A stretch of 64,000 nucleotides of DNA from Fasciola hepatica (GCA_948099385.1 CANUEZ040000116.1:15411501-15475500), one strand, 5' to 3'. Counted from the stretch's first letter, positions 9,873 to 22,100 are shown. The notes: generated by a model from the letters alone, not told the origin. Made by a program: numbers and translations.

Positions 9873-10894
9873 ATGTTGCAGTTTGCGGTAATGGAGGGTC
9901 GGTCGCTGTCGGAGCTGAAAGTCGCGGATCTTCGTAGGGAGTTAGAGAAACGACAAAAGGATAAAGTCGGCGTTAAGCAAGTCCTTGTGGACAGATTGAA
10001 AGAGGTATGTATAATTTTGTTCTCTAAATTTTTTAGGCTCTGGAAGAGGATGGGCATGATCCTCTTACCTACCGATTCGGAAATGAAATGGAGACCCAGA
10101 GTTTCGAGTCGGAAGCCGTTGATCAATCCGTGCGCTGCTCCGTAGCTTTGTGTGACGTTTCGTCCGTTGGTGTTAACGGCGATAGCATGGATTCGTGTAA
10201 GTCTCCCATTTCGCAAAACTTGCTGACTACAATTTTTCTTGGAGTAATCTGTAGGTAGTAATAAAAAATCCCTTTCTTTCCATCCAGGCGCGTGCTGACG
10301 CTTGTCAGGCTTGCGCCGCGCATCGCACTGACGTTCTGTGTAGCCTTGTTCTGGATCGAGCATGGTGCATCCGTCGATAGCTTCTCGCGCTCGGCCTCGG
10401 CAGTAGTGAGTAAGGTAAAGAAGCCTTTGCCCAGGGTCGTTTACCTTGTTTTCAACGAACGTCTCGAACTGTTTGACAAACTTGCAATATTGCTCAGCTC
10501 GCCCGTCGAAAACCGTTAACTCCACTCTAGGCAGATCGATCGATGGTGGTTTGTAGTCGGCGACCTGCGTGGGGTTCCCTACCTTATTGCACTCTAACCT
10601 ATCGGAAGTGTCGAAGTCACTGGTCCTATACTCTCGCTGTTTCTGTGTACACTTCTCTGCTTCATGCGCCTGTAGTCTAGCCGAAAGTAACTGTTGCTCT
10701 AGTTCTATTATTCTCAGCTTATATAAATCAACGTCCTTACGATCAATATTGCTTTCAATAACACATGAGCTAGCACTGACAGGACTAGGCGATCTAGCAT
10801 TAGCTAAAGAATCATAAGTACCCAAAACCTCCCCAGAGACTTGCCGTATTACTTCCTGTCCGGGTTCGACTGCCTTTGATCCTTTCCTTGGCAT
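9773..10894 (-). pseudogene. Chimeric frame: truncated BEL gag fused to antisense SAFB-like exons 1-2
   Basis: Starting at the gag methionine (10894), about 186 residues are identical to BEL gag. At the duplication breakpoint (10338) the frame stays open and continues through the antisense strand of SAFB-like exons 2 and 1 of copy 1, stopping at 9773 (373 codons). It lies directly behind the BEL LTR at 10937-11316 in promoter orientation, so an antisense transcript is possible. Whether protein is made is unknown. The zinc knuckle, protease and pol are all missing. Confidence 0.75.
9873..10196 (+). pseudogene. SAFB-like exons 1-2, orphan duplicate (copy 1)
   Basis: Identical by eye to copy 2. 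It differs from copy 3 by one synonymous base in exon 1 (G9905, where copy 3 has A15880). It carries the SAP-domain exon (9873-10004), a 32-bp intron and exon 2 (10037-10196) with its GTAAGT donor. About 130 bp downstream the sequence jumps to BEL gag, so the copy has no adjoining exon 3. Any transcript would have to splice over the later copies to be functional. Confidence 0.85.
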
Positions 10895-10936
10895 TTTGCG
10901 TGAATTTTCCTCGTTCCAAATAGATCTATTGAGTAT

Positions 10937-11316
10937 TGTTACGACCGTTTGAGCAATGCGTAGCCAAATTCGCAACGGATCCCCAAATCAGAAGGCGATT
11001 ATCCGTGATAATTCTACGATACTAGATTATTAAAATAAACAATGACGTAAACAATATACAAACCTCAATAATACGATCACAAAGTCTCAACAACGAGAAA
11101 CCGAATAGCAGCGTGTGAGCAGACAGCACGTGCGTCACGCAGGTCCTGAACAAGGATGTGCCAAAATAGCGCTCTGGGCGCGAACAAACAACAATTGGTC
11201 CAGAAAAACAACCAGTTCGTAAAGACAAGTCAATAGTGTATGGAAATGAGTGATGTTGGGAAAAAACACTGAATCGCGAGGGAAAAAAGGGGGATTTTCC
11301 ACGACCGGCTGTTACA
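10937..11316 (-). repeat. BEL LTR in tandem copy 2
   Basis: 380 bp, same as 7950-8329, followed by CTAGG. It carries a gag fragment on its left but no pol, because the unit was cut inside gag. Confidence 0.93.
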
Positions 11317-11321
11317 CTAGG

Positions 11322-12187
11322 ACCGCTCTCGAAGACCGCTGTTCTCAGCAGAGTACCAGGGATAGTGTAGCCTGACTTTCAGTACATTCGACCTAAGCGT
11401 ACGTGTGCAGACGTTTCCAGGTTTATCGAAAGGTTCCATGTACTGGACCGATGTGCCGGCCCTCTGAGATAGCCCAGTAGGGATTTTCTGTCCGGATCAG
11501 AAAGAAGCACGCGCCGCAGCTTCAGATCGTCAGCAAAGGGTGAGAGTGATGGGTTCAAATCGATTGGGAGACTACTGACGCAGACCTGGGACAAAAGTGG
11601 GCAGGGCACTGAACCTTGCGGAAAAGCACTGGAGCCCGGATACAAGGTGGATAGGGTCCCCGAAACTTTGATTGCAAATATCCGCCCCTTTTAGGAAGTC
11701 CTCGGTCCAGCTCATTAGTGGACCCACTGTCCTCAATAGTTCAAGCCAGCAGAAGGCAGGAAACCTATGAAAGGGATTTGCGCCACCTGTACTGTGCATG
11801 ACTGGACAGGTTGTGGCGATCGAGATATTCTTTAACGAGCTTGGCTGTAAGCCGCTCTATCTGCTTGCGAACGACGCAGGTAGGGATCACCGGACGATAA
11901 ATGGCAGCTTCCGCTTTGTTTCCACCCTCGAACATCGGCGCAATAATCCCTTGCTTTCAATCGTCCGAGAGTTTTGCAGGTGCTGATTAGGTGATGAAAG
12001 ATTTGGTGATTGGGCCCTCGAGAATCCCGGCCAGCTCCCGCACCAGTGGGTGGATTCTATCCGGTCAATGTGACTTATGTGGCTTCAGAGATCATAGGGA
12101 TGTCATTACCTCGTCCACTTCGATACCAGGGAACGCCATTGGAGGCTGGAACACCAACGAGGGAGGTGACCAGGTTCCTCTCCCCGA
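11322..12187 (-). pseudogene. CR1-like LINE fragment (copy 2)
   Basis: Same sequence and same disabling changes as 8335-9200. It was carried along by the tandem duplication rather than by a new insertion. Confidence 0.8.
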
Positions 12188-12859
12188 GCTCCTGCCCTCG
12201 CCACATGGGAATCAGCGGCTCTCCCGTCTGCCGTCTGCCACCAGGTATGCCTGGCGTTGCTCCCTTTCATCTTATCATCCATTAAGTTACATGAACATAT
12301 TCGGCTGCCAGCCTACCCTCGAATGTGCACCTTTTCGGTGTCTTCATGGAAGGGTATTGAATTCGTAGCCAGTTGTACGCGTCGTAATCTGCCGCTGTTG
12401 CTTGATTTGGTCTAAAAGCTCAGTTTCATCTGCTGGATAGGCATGGAAACCCTTCGTCGAACAGTGGGGTCCCCGGGCACGGGACCGCCGTCAGTATGGC
12501 GGGGCAAACATGTACACCAGTTGGTGGACTCCGTCCCGGATGAGACACCGGCGGTCAGAAAATGAGAACTCAAAAGAAGTAACAGGAAAGTTTGAGGTTA
12601 CGTACCCAGAGGTGCGTAGGGCTGTTTTAGGGGCAGTGACAGTTCACTCATGGTTTATCTTTTCTCCTCCAGAACCGATACATCGCACAATTTTGACATT
12701 CCGGAAAATTAAATTTTACACAGTACTGCAAGCTACCGAAGCGCATCAAAAACACAACCTTAGTCACCCAGATAAATCTTGACACACGATTGGCCTAGCA
12801 ACGCAATGCACACTGAACTGAGTTCTCTCGAGTCTGTTTTAATGAGCTCGCCGCCCACC
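12188..12859 (+). other. 5' flank of the SAFB-like exon 1, copy 2
   Basis: Duplicate of 9201-9872. Nothing further recognised. Confidence 0.4.
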
Positions 12860-13881
12860 ATGTTGCAGTTTGCGGTAATGGAGGGTCGGTCGCTGTCGGA
12901 GCTGAAAGTCGCGGATCTTCGTAGGGAGTTAGAGAAACGACAAAAGGATAAAGTCGGCGTTAAGCAAGTCCTTGTGGACAGATTGAAAGAGGTATGTATA
13001 ATTTTGTTCTCTAAATTTTTTAGGCTCTGGAAGAGGATGGGCATGATCCTCTTACCTACCGATTCGGAAATGAAATGGAGACCCAGAGTTTCGAGTCGGA
13101 AGCCGTTGATCAATCCGTGCGCTGCTCCGTAGCTTTGTGTGACGTTTCGTCCGTTGGTGTTAACGGCGATAGCATGGATTCGTGTAAGTCTCCCATTTCG
13201 CAAAACTTGCTGACTACAATTTTTCTTGGAGTAATCTGTAGGTAGTAATAAAAAATCCCTTTCTTTCCATCCAGGCGCGTGCTGACGCTTGTCAGGCTTG
13301 CGCCGCGCATCGCACTGACGTTCTGTGTAGCCTTGTTCTGGATCGAGCATGGTGCATCCGTCGATAGCTTCTCGCGCTCGGCCTCGGCAGTAGTGAGTAA
13401 GGTAAAGAAGCCTTTGCCCAGGGTCGTTTACCTTGTTTTCAACGAACGTCTCGAACTGTTTGACAAACTTGCAATATTGCTCAGCTCGCCCGTCGAAAAC
13501 CGTTAACTCCACTCTAGGCAGATCGATCGATGGTGGTTTGTAGTCGGCGACCTGCGTGGGGTTCCCTACCTTATTGCACTCTAACCTATCGGAAGTGTCG
13601 AAGTCACTGGTCCTATACTCTCGCTGTTTCTGTGTACACTTCTCTGCTTCATGCGCCTGTAGTCTAGCCGAAAGTAACTGTTGCTCTAGTTCTATTATTC
13701 TCAGCTTATATAAATCAACGTCCTTACGATCAATATTGCTTTCAATAACACATGAGCTAGCACTGACAGGACTAGGCGATCTAGCATTAGCTAAAGAATC
13801 ATAAGTACCCAAAACCTCCCCAGAGACTTGCCGTATTACTTCCTGTCCGGGTTCGACTGCCTTTGATCCTTTCCTTGGCAT
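12760..13881 (-). pseudogene. Chimeric BEL gag / antisense SAFB-like frame, second copy
   Basis: Same fused frame as 10894-9773, created by the copy 2/copy 3 breakpoint at 13325. It lies behind the BEL LTR of copy 3 (13924-14303). Confidence 0.75.
12860..13183 (+). pseudogene. SAFB-like exons 1-2, orphan duplicate (copy 2)
   Basis: Exon 1 at 12860-12991, 32-bp intron, exon 2 at 13024-13183. Sequence equals copy 1. It is cut off from exon 3 by the third tandem unit. Exon 2 is 160 bp, so including it together with the copy-3 exon 2 would shift the frame. Confidence 0.85.
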
Positions 13882-13923
13882 TTTGCGTGAATTTTCCTCG
13901 TTCCAAATAGATCTATTGAGTAT

Positions 13924-14303
13924 TGTTACGACCGTTTGAGCAATGCGTAGCCAAATTCGCAACGGATCCCGAAATCAGAAGGCGATTATCCGTGATAATT
14001 CTACGATACTAGATTATTAAAATAAACAATGACGTAAACAATATACAAACCTCAATAATACGATCACAAAGTCTCAACAACGAGAAACCGAATAGCAGCG
14101 TGTGAGCAGACAGCACGTGCGTCACGCAGGTCCTGAACAAGGATGTGCCAAAATAGCGCTCTGGGCGCGAACAAACAACAATTGGTCCAGAAAAACAACC
14201 AGTTCGTAAAGACAAGTCAATAGTGTATGGAAATGAGTGATGTTGGGAAAAAACACTGAATCGCGAGGGAAAAAAGGGGGATTTTCCACGACCGGCTGTT
14301 ACA
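13924..14303 (-). repeat. BEL LTR in tandem copy 3
   Basis: 380 bp, with G13971, matching the 3' LTR at that position, but with six A in the A-run as in copies 1-2. Followed by CTAGG. It lies about 1.5 kb upstream of the start codon of the intact SAFB-like gene, in opposite orientation. Confidence 0.93.
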
Positions 14304-14308
14304 CTAGG

Positions 14309-15175
14309 ACCGCTCTCGAAGACCGCTGTTCTCAGCAGAGTACCAGGGATAGTGTAGCCTGACTTTCAGTACATTCGACCTAAGCGTACGTGTGCAGACG
14401 TTTCCAGGTTTATCGAAAGGTTCCATGTACTGGACCGATGTGCCGGCCCTCTGAGATAGCCCAGTAGGGATTTTCTGTCCGGATCAGAAAGAAGCACGCG
14501 CCGCAGCTTCAGATCGTCAGCAAAGGGTGAGAGTGATGGGTTCAAATCGATTGGGAGACTACTGACGCAGACCTGGGACAAAAGTGGGCAGGGCACTGAA
14601 CCTTGCGGAAAAGCACTGGAGCCCGGATACAAGGTGGATAGGGTCCCCGAAACTTTGATTGCAAATATCCGCCCCTTTTAGGAAGTCCTCGGTCCAGCTC
14701 ATTAGTGGACCCACTGTCCTCAATAGTTCAAGCCAGCAGAAGGCAGGAAACCTATGAAAGGGATTTGCGCCACCTGTACTGTGCATGACTGGACAGGTTG
14801 TGGCGATCGAGATATTCTTTAACGAGCTTGGCTGTAAGCCGCTCTATCTGCTTGCGAACGACGCAGGTAGGGATCACCGGACGATAAATGGCAGCTTCCG
14901 CTTTGTTTCCACCCTCGAACATCGGCGCAATAATCCCTTGCTTTCAATCGTCCGAGAGTTTTGCAGGTGCTGATTAGGTGATGAAAGATTTGGTGATTGG
15001 GCCCTCGAGAATCCCGGCCAGCTCCCGCACCAGTGGGTGGATTCTATCCGGTCAATGTGACTTATGTGGCTTCAGAGATCATAGGGATGTCATTACCTCG
15101 TCCACTTCGATACCAGGGAACGCCATTGGAGGCTGGAACACCAACGAGGGAGGTGACCAGGGTTCCTCTCCCCGA
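14309..15175 (-). pseudogene. CR1-like LINE fragment (copy 3)
   Basis: Same fragment as 8335-9200, with one extra G near 15161 that changes the frame of the antisense open frames there. Confidence 0.8.
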
Positions 15176-15847
15176 GCTCCTGCCCTCGCCACATGGGAAT
15201 CAGCGGCTCTCCCGTCTGCCGTCTGCCACCAGGTATGCCTGGCGTTGCTCCCTTTCATCTTATCATCCATTAAGTTACATGAACATATTCGGCTGCCAGC
15301 CTACCCTCGAATGTGCACCTTTTCGGTGTCTTCATGGAAGGGTATTGAATTCGTAGCCAGTTGTACGCGTCGTAATCTGCCGCTGTTGCTTGATTTGGTC
15401 TAAAAGCTCAGTTTCATCTGCTGGATAGGCATGGAAACCCTTCGTCGAACAGTGGGGTCCCCGGGCACGGGACCGCCGTCAGTATGGCGGGGCAAACATG
15501 TACACCAGTTGGTGGACTCCGTCCCGGATGAGACACCGGCGGTCAGAAAATGAGAACTCAAAAGAAGTAACAGGAAAGTTTGAGGTTACGTACCCAGAGG
15601 TGCGTAGGGCTGTTTTAGGGGCAGTGACAGTTCACTCATGGTTTATCTTTTCTCCTCCAGAACCGATACATCGCACAATTTTGACATTCCGGAAAATTAA
15701 ATTTTACACAGTACTGCAAGCTACCGAAGCGCATCAAAAACACAACCTTAGTCACCCAGATAAATCTTGACACACGATTGGCCTAGCAACGCAATGCACA
15801 CTGAACTGAGTTCTCTCGAGTCTGTTTTAATGAGCTCGCCGCCCACC
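15176..15847 (+). promoter_or_regulatory. Presumed promoter and 5' UTR region of the SAFB-like gene
   Basis: This is the only 5' flank contiguous with the rest of the gene. No TATA box or other specific element could be recognised; the call rests on position alone. The same sequence is present upstream of the two orphan exon 1-2 duplicates, so three copies of the putative promoter exist. Confidence 0.35.
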
Positions 15848-16171
15848 ATGTTGCAGTTTGCGGTAATGGAGGGTCGGTCACTGTCGGAGCTGAAAGTCGC
15901 GGATCTTCGTAGGGAGTTAGAGAAACGACAAAAGGATAAAGTCGGCGTTAAGCAAGTCCTTGTGGACAGATTGAAAGAGGTATGTATAATTTTGTTCTCT
16001 AAATTTTTTAGGCTCTGGAAGAGGATGGGCATGATCCTCTTACCTACCGATTCGGAAATGAAATGGAGACCCAGAGTTTCGAGTCGGAAGCCGTTGATCA
16101 ATCCGTGCGCTGCTCCGTAGCTTTGTGTGACGTTTCGTCCGTTGGTGTTAACGGCGATAGCATGGATTCGT
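15848..16171 (+). CDS. SAFB-like exons 1-2 (SAP domain), the copy joined to the gene
   Basis: Exon 1 encodes about 44 residues holding the two-helix SAP DNA-binding motif, ending LVDRLKE. A 32-bp intron (15980-16011, GTATGT...TTTTAG) follows. Exon 2 begins ALEEDGHDPLTYRFG and ends in phase 1 at GTAAGT. Introns of about 30-40 bp near the gene start are known in schistosomes and other flukes. Confidence 0.85.
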
Positions 16172-19100
16172 GTAAGTCTCCCATTTCGCAAAACTTGCTG
16201 ACTACAATTTTTCTTGGAGTAATCTGTAGGTAGTAATAAAAAATCCCTTTCTTTCCATCCAGGCGCGTGCTGACGCTTGTCAGGCTTGCGCCGCGCATCG
16301 CACTGACGTTCTGTAATTGCATGCAGCTCTATGGTTTAAGTAACGTCCAGATGACGTTAACGCGCCCGGATTTGTCCACCGTGGTGTCTTGCTCGTTTTC
16401 TCAGTGGCTTTTAACCGCTGAGCCGTGACGAAGGGTTCGGACGACAGGTCTCTGCCGGGCCTATTTGCCATGTCGGGGCTCCGAGTTTTGCCATCCACTT
16501 CTCAGGTTGTCGCTGGATTTCATTATTCTGCGAAACTGCTTCACGCTTCGATGCGAAGTTAGTGGTAAAGTGATTGCGGCTTGTCACTCATGCACAAATG
16601 GACCACTCAGGTTGCGGAAGTCAATACTGCTTTAGTTGTCCCTGTAATCACTAGTGGACGAAATGGACAGTGGCTCCAAAACCATCCCGCTGCTTATACG
16701 TGTCTCGTGTGTGCCCGCGACCTTCGTGGTGCAACAGGCTTCGAAACAAAAATTGTTATATGCAAATGTTTCATTGCTAGCATGTTCGTCTCTTTTCAGA
16801 GAAGATAGCATTGAGTTTTGCGCGCGTTTACGCTTTGGAGATTTGTGGTGTTGAGGCGTCCATGTGAGTAGTTCACTGTGCCAGTGTTCTACTTTTCCCA
16901 TCCAGTCGCCGTGACTCCGAGAACATGAATTTCGGTCAGGGAATGCTTCTCGCCGACCCAGCTCAGTTAATAATCAAAGTTTATTTTGAAGGAGTTGCGT
17001 GAAAACCAAACGACGGCGGCTCTTTGGTCGTCTGTCCTGCTTAAGGCTTAAAATGCAAAAGAACTAGGGATTCTTTTACTGTTTTTCTATGATTGCCAAC
17101 TTGGTGCGGTTGTTCTGGCCTATTCGATGGTTGGCTGTTTAATTGCATTCATCAACTTTCTTCTTTCTACTTGTGGATCACAAAGCTCACACCAAGGATG
17201 AAGCAGCTCTTAACCGGCATGAACCGTTGCAATCGGACTCGACAACTGAAGAACCAGCGGAGCAAAAGAAGATGGAAGAACCCGTTACTTATGTGGTACA
17301 AGTCGGCGACCAGGAGGACTTAGATTATGATCTTAAATCTGAAAATGATGTTGCAGTCGAATGCAACAACAGTACACAAGACCAAACAAAGAGTTCGACA
17401 GAGGTCGTTCCAAAAGTAGATGAGTGCGCCCAAAGGTTCGTTGAGTCTCAGAAGGATTCTCGTTGCGATCTACCATGACTAACATGAGTTTTACTTTTTA
17501 GCGGTAAAGTGGTCAAACCAGGATTAAACAAGTCCTTTGAAGATACACAAGCCAAACCGATTGAAAGTCAGAAAAACTTGTGGGTGAGTAATCTGCCCAA
17601 ATCGGTGAAGGCTGCAGACCTCAAACAACACTTCAGCAAATCTGGAAAGGTTCGGTAGAATCACTTATGGTTCATTCTAGTTTCTACTAGGTAGTGTCTG
17701 CCACGGTTGTCATGAGCACACGCTCGCCAGGAGGTTGCTTCGGATTTCTCCAAATGGCCTCAGCAGAAGACGCAGCTAAAGCTGCCCGTCATTTTGACTG
17801 CAGTGACTATAATGGATGTAAAATCAGCGTCGAAGCAACTGAGAGGAAACCTCCTGCATTGACCTCAAAGGTGAACGACCGCCCGATCCCGCGTGCGAAA
17901 CACTCTAATTCAACAGCAAAAGCAGAGCCATCACGCTCGCGGAGATGGGCACAATCGCGTCGTGCCCCAAGACAGTCCTTCAGAGCGCGTCAATGGTTAG
18001 CTCGTGCCAGAGCGGCAGCTGCTCGAACCTTACGGTCAAGAAACATAGCCGCCAGAAAACCGGTTTCAGAATCTCGTCGGGAAACCCGGATCTCTCGGCC
18101 ACCCCCTCGGATGAACCGACGGATCATGGCTTATCAGTCGCTGAGAAGAGCATCTCTCATGCTTGCGACAACTCGATACGGATCCGGTAGGCCTGCGCAT
18201 GTGAGTTAAAAATACGTTGCTTTGCAAGTAACGTTTAACGACTGACGACCAGTCAGTCCGAATGTACGCTATTTTTGCGTTTATCAACGTGTTTGTTGGT
18301 ATGTTGTCGCGGAAATTAATTTGGCTTTGTGAATGTTGTGTTGTCTAAGGGAACGAGAACCAAAAGTCACGCACAAGCTGGACATAGGTTCATAATTGCT
18401 TTGAAAGGCCGATGAGCGGTTCATTGTTCCATCAAAAAAGGATTTTACTCATGCGCTACATGCCACTATTTGACTGTTTTGGACTTCAAAAAAAAACTGA
18501 ATCGTGAAAGTGAGCTTTTCAATTTTCACTTGGACACCTCGTTGATTGCAAGACACGTTTGTACGAAGTGAACAGCTGTAGTGGATTTTGAAGACAATTG
18601 TTCCAAAGATGAACATATGCTGATGTATAAATGTATAACACTCACAACAAGTTGTTTGTTTCAGCCAGTCATTCATTCAGGTGCCTGGAGAATTGAAGCT
18701 GACCGCCGGACTGGTCAGTTTTTGTGAGACCCCATAAGACTGCCATTACCTGTGCGAAGGCGTCGTGCTGTTTAGCATGTGTAGTAAATAGCCTAGTGAA
18801 TTGTGCCACCAGAGTCTTACCCACGAGCGTCTTTACTGCCGGTGGTTCGTATACCACAATATGGCATTCCTATCATTCCTGTTGAAACGGCAAAATCTAC
18901 TTATCTATCACAGGCAGGTGGTCGCTGATCTAGGAGCTAAATGAACGGGAATTTGAGCACTGAAAAATTTGGCAGTCTAGACGCTGGATTTTCCGTCGAT
19001 AGCGGTTTGAGCTAGGTGATCAAAAACCCGGTAACGTTCTCGAAATAGTTGACACTGAATGGCGGTCGAGCGGAAAATGAACACCTGCCAATACGGCATT

Positions 19101-22100
19101 CATCACAATGAAAGCTATTCCGAGGTAGCTTGTGGTTTTAGGGTTCGAGCCCAGATAGTCTCTTAAGTCGAGGTATTTCTCTAGATGCCGCCGTGATGAT
19201 TGGTCGCTATTGGCATGCAAGCACGTTCATAAGGCTGTCAATAAGGGCAGTTTTTTGAACAACATTAATCAGACTAGCTGGCTTCCTTCTGCATGCCTTT
19301 GAAACAAGTGGTTGTTTATCAAGTGCATCAGTTACCATTGGTGGCTGATCAAAAAATGATGGAACTCACCCGACCTGTTCGATTCGTCGGTGGTGGTGCA
19401 GCGATGTCAACCTCCCTAAACTTTGATTCAGACCCTAGGTACGCCCCCCAGTGCTTGTGACCGGCAGTACTCGTTACCACCTCTGACCCCAATTGACTTC
19501 AGGCTCACCGTCGCGGTTGGCGGACTCCCATGAAAGTGAAGTATTCATGCTCCTGCTTCATGCATGGGCATATTGGACATTGTACTGTGTCGCGTACAGT
19601 GGTTTCTGAATGTTTAAGTAAAGTCACGACTGGAAAAATCGCTAAAATTATTTGGTAGGTACTCTAGCCGTCTTCGAGGCATCACGGAATCATTTATATT
19701 ACTACGACAGACTTTACTGAACTGCATTCAACTTCGCGTTCTCTTGTTTTATGCTACGAATAATCGCTGCAGTGGGGTAGAATACTGGGTTCGTGAATAA
19801 GCCGATTTTGAGCTAAACACTTCAACAGCAGTGACGTACTCAAATATCTTCGCAGTCATAGAACTCGTCGCTCCCGGTTTAATTTTTCGATGCAGAGTAG
19901 TTTTGTGGAAAGGAACTGGAGTATGCGCAGGCTGAAATCCTAAAATAAAGTTGCCGGCGTTTCTGCTCATGCTTTATTTCATCGTGAGTACTGAAGGGCT
20001 AAACAATGGTCAGCTGAATTCTGAAACGGGTGAAGGTTTTTACAACTGGCACCACTAACTTCGGCCTCGAAGCATGTTTGGGAACGTATTTAGTACGTGC
20101 GTTGAGCTTCAAAGCCTACGATGGCGAGTGAAAGCCCTCACCCTATCTTGGGTTCGGTCGGTGCTATACGGTGACCTAGCGTCGATGCAAGTAATTCCAA
20201 ACGATATGTGGCTCACCAGACGGAACAAGATTTTATTGTCCATAAGACGGACACGGTGGACATGTATCGATGCGTCAAAAACGCAGTTTCGTTCGAATAT
20301 GTGCGAAAACTCGTCGACATTCTGCTTTCAATTGTGGAAATTTGACTTGTCGACAAATGTTAAACGGGGATTGTTTTGTTTCGGACATTTGGCACAACCA
20401 TCAAGATGAAATGTTGCCACCAGAAAATGAGTCGCCAACTATCGTTCTAATGATTTTTCTGTGGTGAGGTTTATTCAGAATTCTGTTTGAAAGCAATGAA
20501 TACAAGAGTGACATTGTAACTGGTTCTGCATACACTTTTTCATCCTTTCCTCTTGAAGAATTTGCGGGAATCCGTTCCTTCACGATATGCGGATACCTTA
20601 CGGAGTCCGCCATCGTATTCGCGCCAAAGGTGAGTGCCAAATCCGATGTAATTGATAGCATCTGACTTTTCCTGATGGCTTTTTCAATCGTCTAAGTAGA
20701 CATCTATAGGATCCATAACTGGCTCATTTATAAACTTTTCATCTAGTCTTCTGACCTGCTGGAGTGCAAATAGGTGGCAAGCGGCGGCATCCGAATGATG
20801 TGAGTCCGTCATTCAAATTACCCTAGTCACATTCCACCAGCCGATTATCGTGGCCCGGGTCGTAACCACACTTGACCCATCAAGGCCTGAACTGCTGTCC
20901 ATGGTTGCTGATTACCTTCGATAGTGCTGTGGGTTGTTGTGCTCATGGCTGCTTTCCTTCATCTTGAGCATGTGGTGAAGGCCTCGAGTTATAAACCTTC
21001 CGTAGTTTCCTTTGAAGTCCGTAGTGCCGTATTCCGCCATGGTCATCCACAAAGCTTCGGATTTTCTGGTGATATCGCTGTCCGGTACTGGACATTAGGT
21101 TTTTCTTAGCACATATAAATATCCCTTACGATCAGTTGAACAAACTGCACTAAATTTATTAACGTGGACGTGCAATCCAACATCATAACGGACGGAACGC
21201 TGGAATCCTGAGTGCCCGTTGATCAATCCTCGGTTATGGAATGATGCGAATAATGATTCTTATTATACATATTCCCTTTCTCAGAACTGACTGGGCCCAA
21301 TCGCCGACCATTTGGATTTATAAGGCTGGGCCGATATTGGACGCTCTTTCATTTGTTGGTTCAGTTACTATAGTTTATTCCAGCGTCGCACCAGAATCCC
21401 AATTTCATGTTTTGTCTGCCTCACCTAAACTACCTGCTGACGTGTGAAACAATCCACTCAATCGCGATTCGCTTAGTTGGAAACCGTTGAAGGTAAATAT
21501 GGGCTGTTCTCTTCGACGGTATATTTGAATACACCAACCTAGTAAACAGCTAGAGCGAATGGTTTTATTGGAATATGCCTCTGCCAATCCATCCGACTGA
21601 GATTTACTCAGTCGGAAACCGTTGGAGGTAAATATGGGCTGTTCTGTTCGACGGTATATTTGAGTACACCGACTTAACAAACAGCTAGAGCGAATAGTTT
21701 TATTGGAATATTCCTCTGCCAATCCATCCGACTGAGATTTACTCAGTCGGAAACCGTTGGAGGTAAATATGGGCTGTTCTCTTCGACGGTATATTTGAGT
21801 ACACCGACCTAACAAACAGCTAGAGCGAATGGTTTTATTAGAATATGCCTCTGCCAATCCATCCGACTGAGATTTACTCAGTCGGAAACCGTTGGAGGTA
21901 AATATGGGCTGTTCTCTTCGACGGTATATTTGAGTACACCGACCTAACAAACAGCTAGAGCGAATGGTTTATTGGAATATGCCTCTGCCAATCCATCCGA
22001 CTGAGATTTACCCAGTCGGAAACCGTTGGAGGTAAATATGGGCTGTTCTCTTCGACGGTATATTTGAGTACACCGACCTAACAAACAGCTAGAGCGAATG

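Larger units (their letters stand above)
7351..10337 (+). repeat. Tandem triplication unit, copy 1 (2,987 bp)
   Basis: This unit holds, left to right: the first part of BEL gag (minus strand), the BEL LTR (7950-8329), the CTAGG target duplication, decayed LINE sequence, non-coding sequence, and exons 1-2 of the SAFB-like gene with 5' flank. The next copy starts at 10338, where host intron sequence jumps to BEL gag. A shared GT is the only microhomology at the breakpoint. Copy 1 is the one continuous with the full BEL element. Confidence 0.95.
10338..13324 (+). repeat. Tandem triplication unit, copy 2 (2,987 bp)
   Basis: Appears identical to copy 1 throughout, including C10984 in the LTR. Its offset from copy 1 is constant at 2,987 bp over all landmarks checked (LTR start, LINE, exon 1, exon 2, breakpoint). 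Confidence 0.95.
13325..16312 (+). repeat. Tandem triplication unit, copy 3 (2,988 bp)
   Basis: Differs from copies 1-2 at three places seen by eye: G13971 in the LTR (as in the far-left BEL LTR), one extra G near 15161, and A15880. At 16313 it continues into unique SAFB-like intron sequence instead of jumping back to BEL, so this is the copy attached to the gene. Confidence 0.95.
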
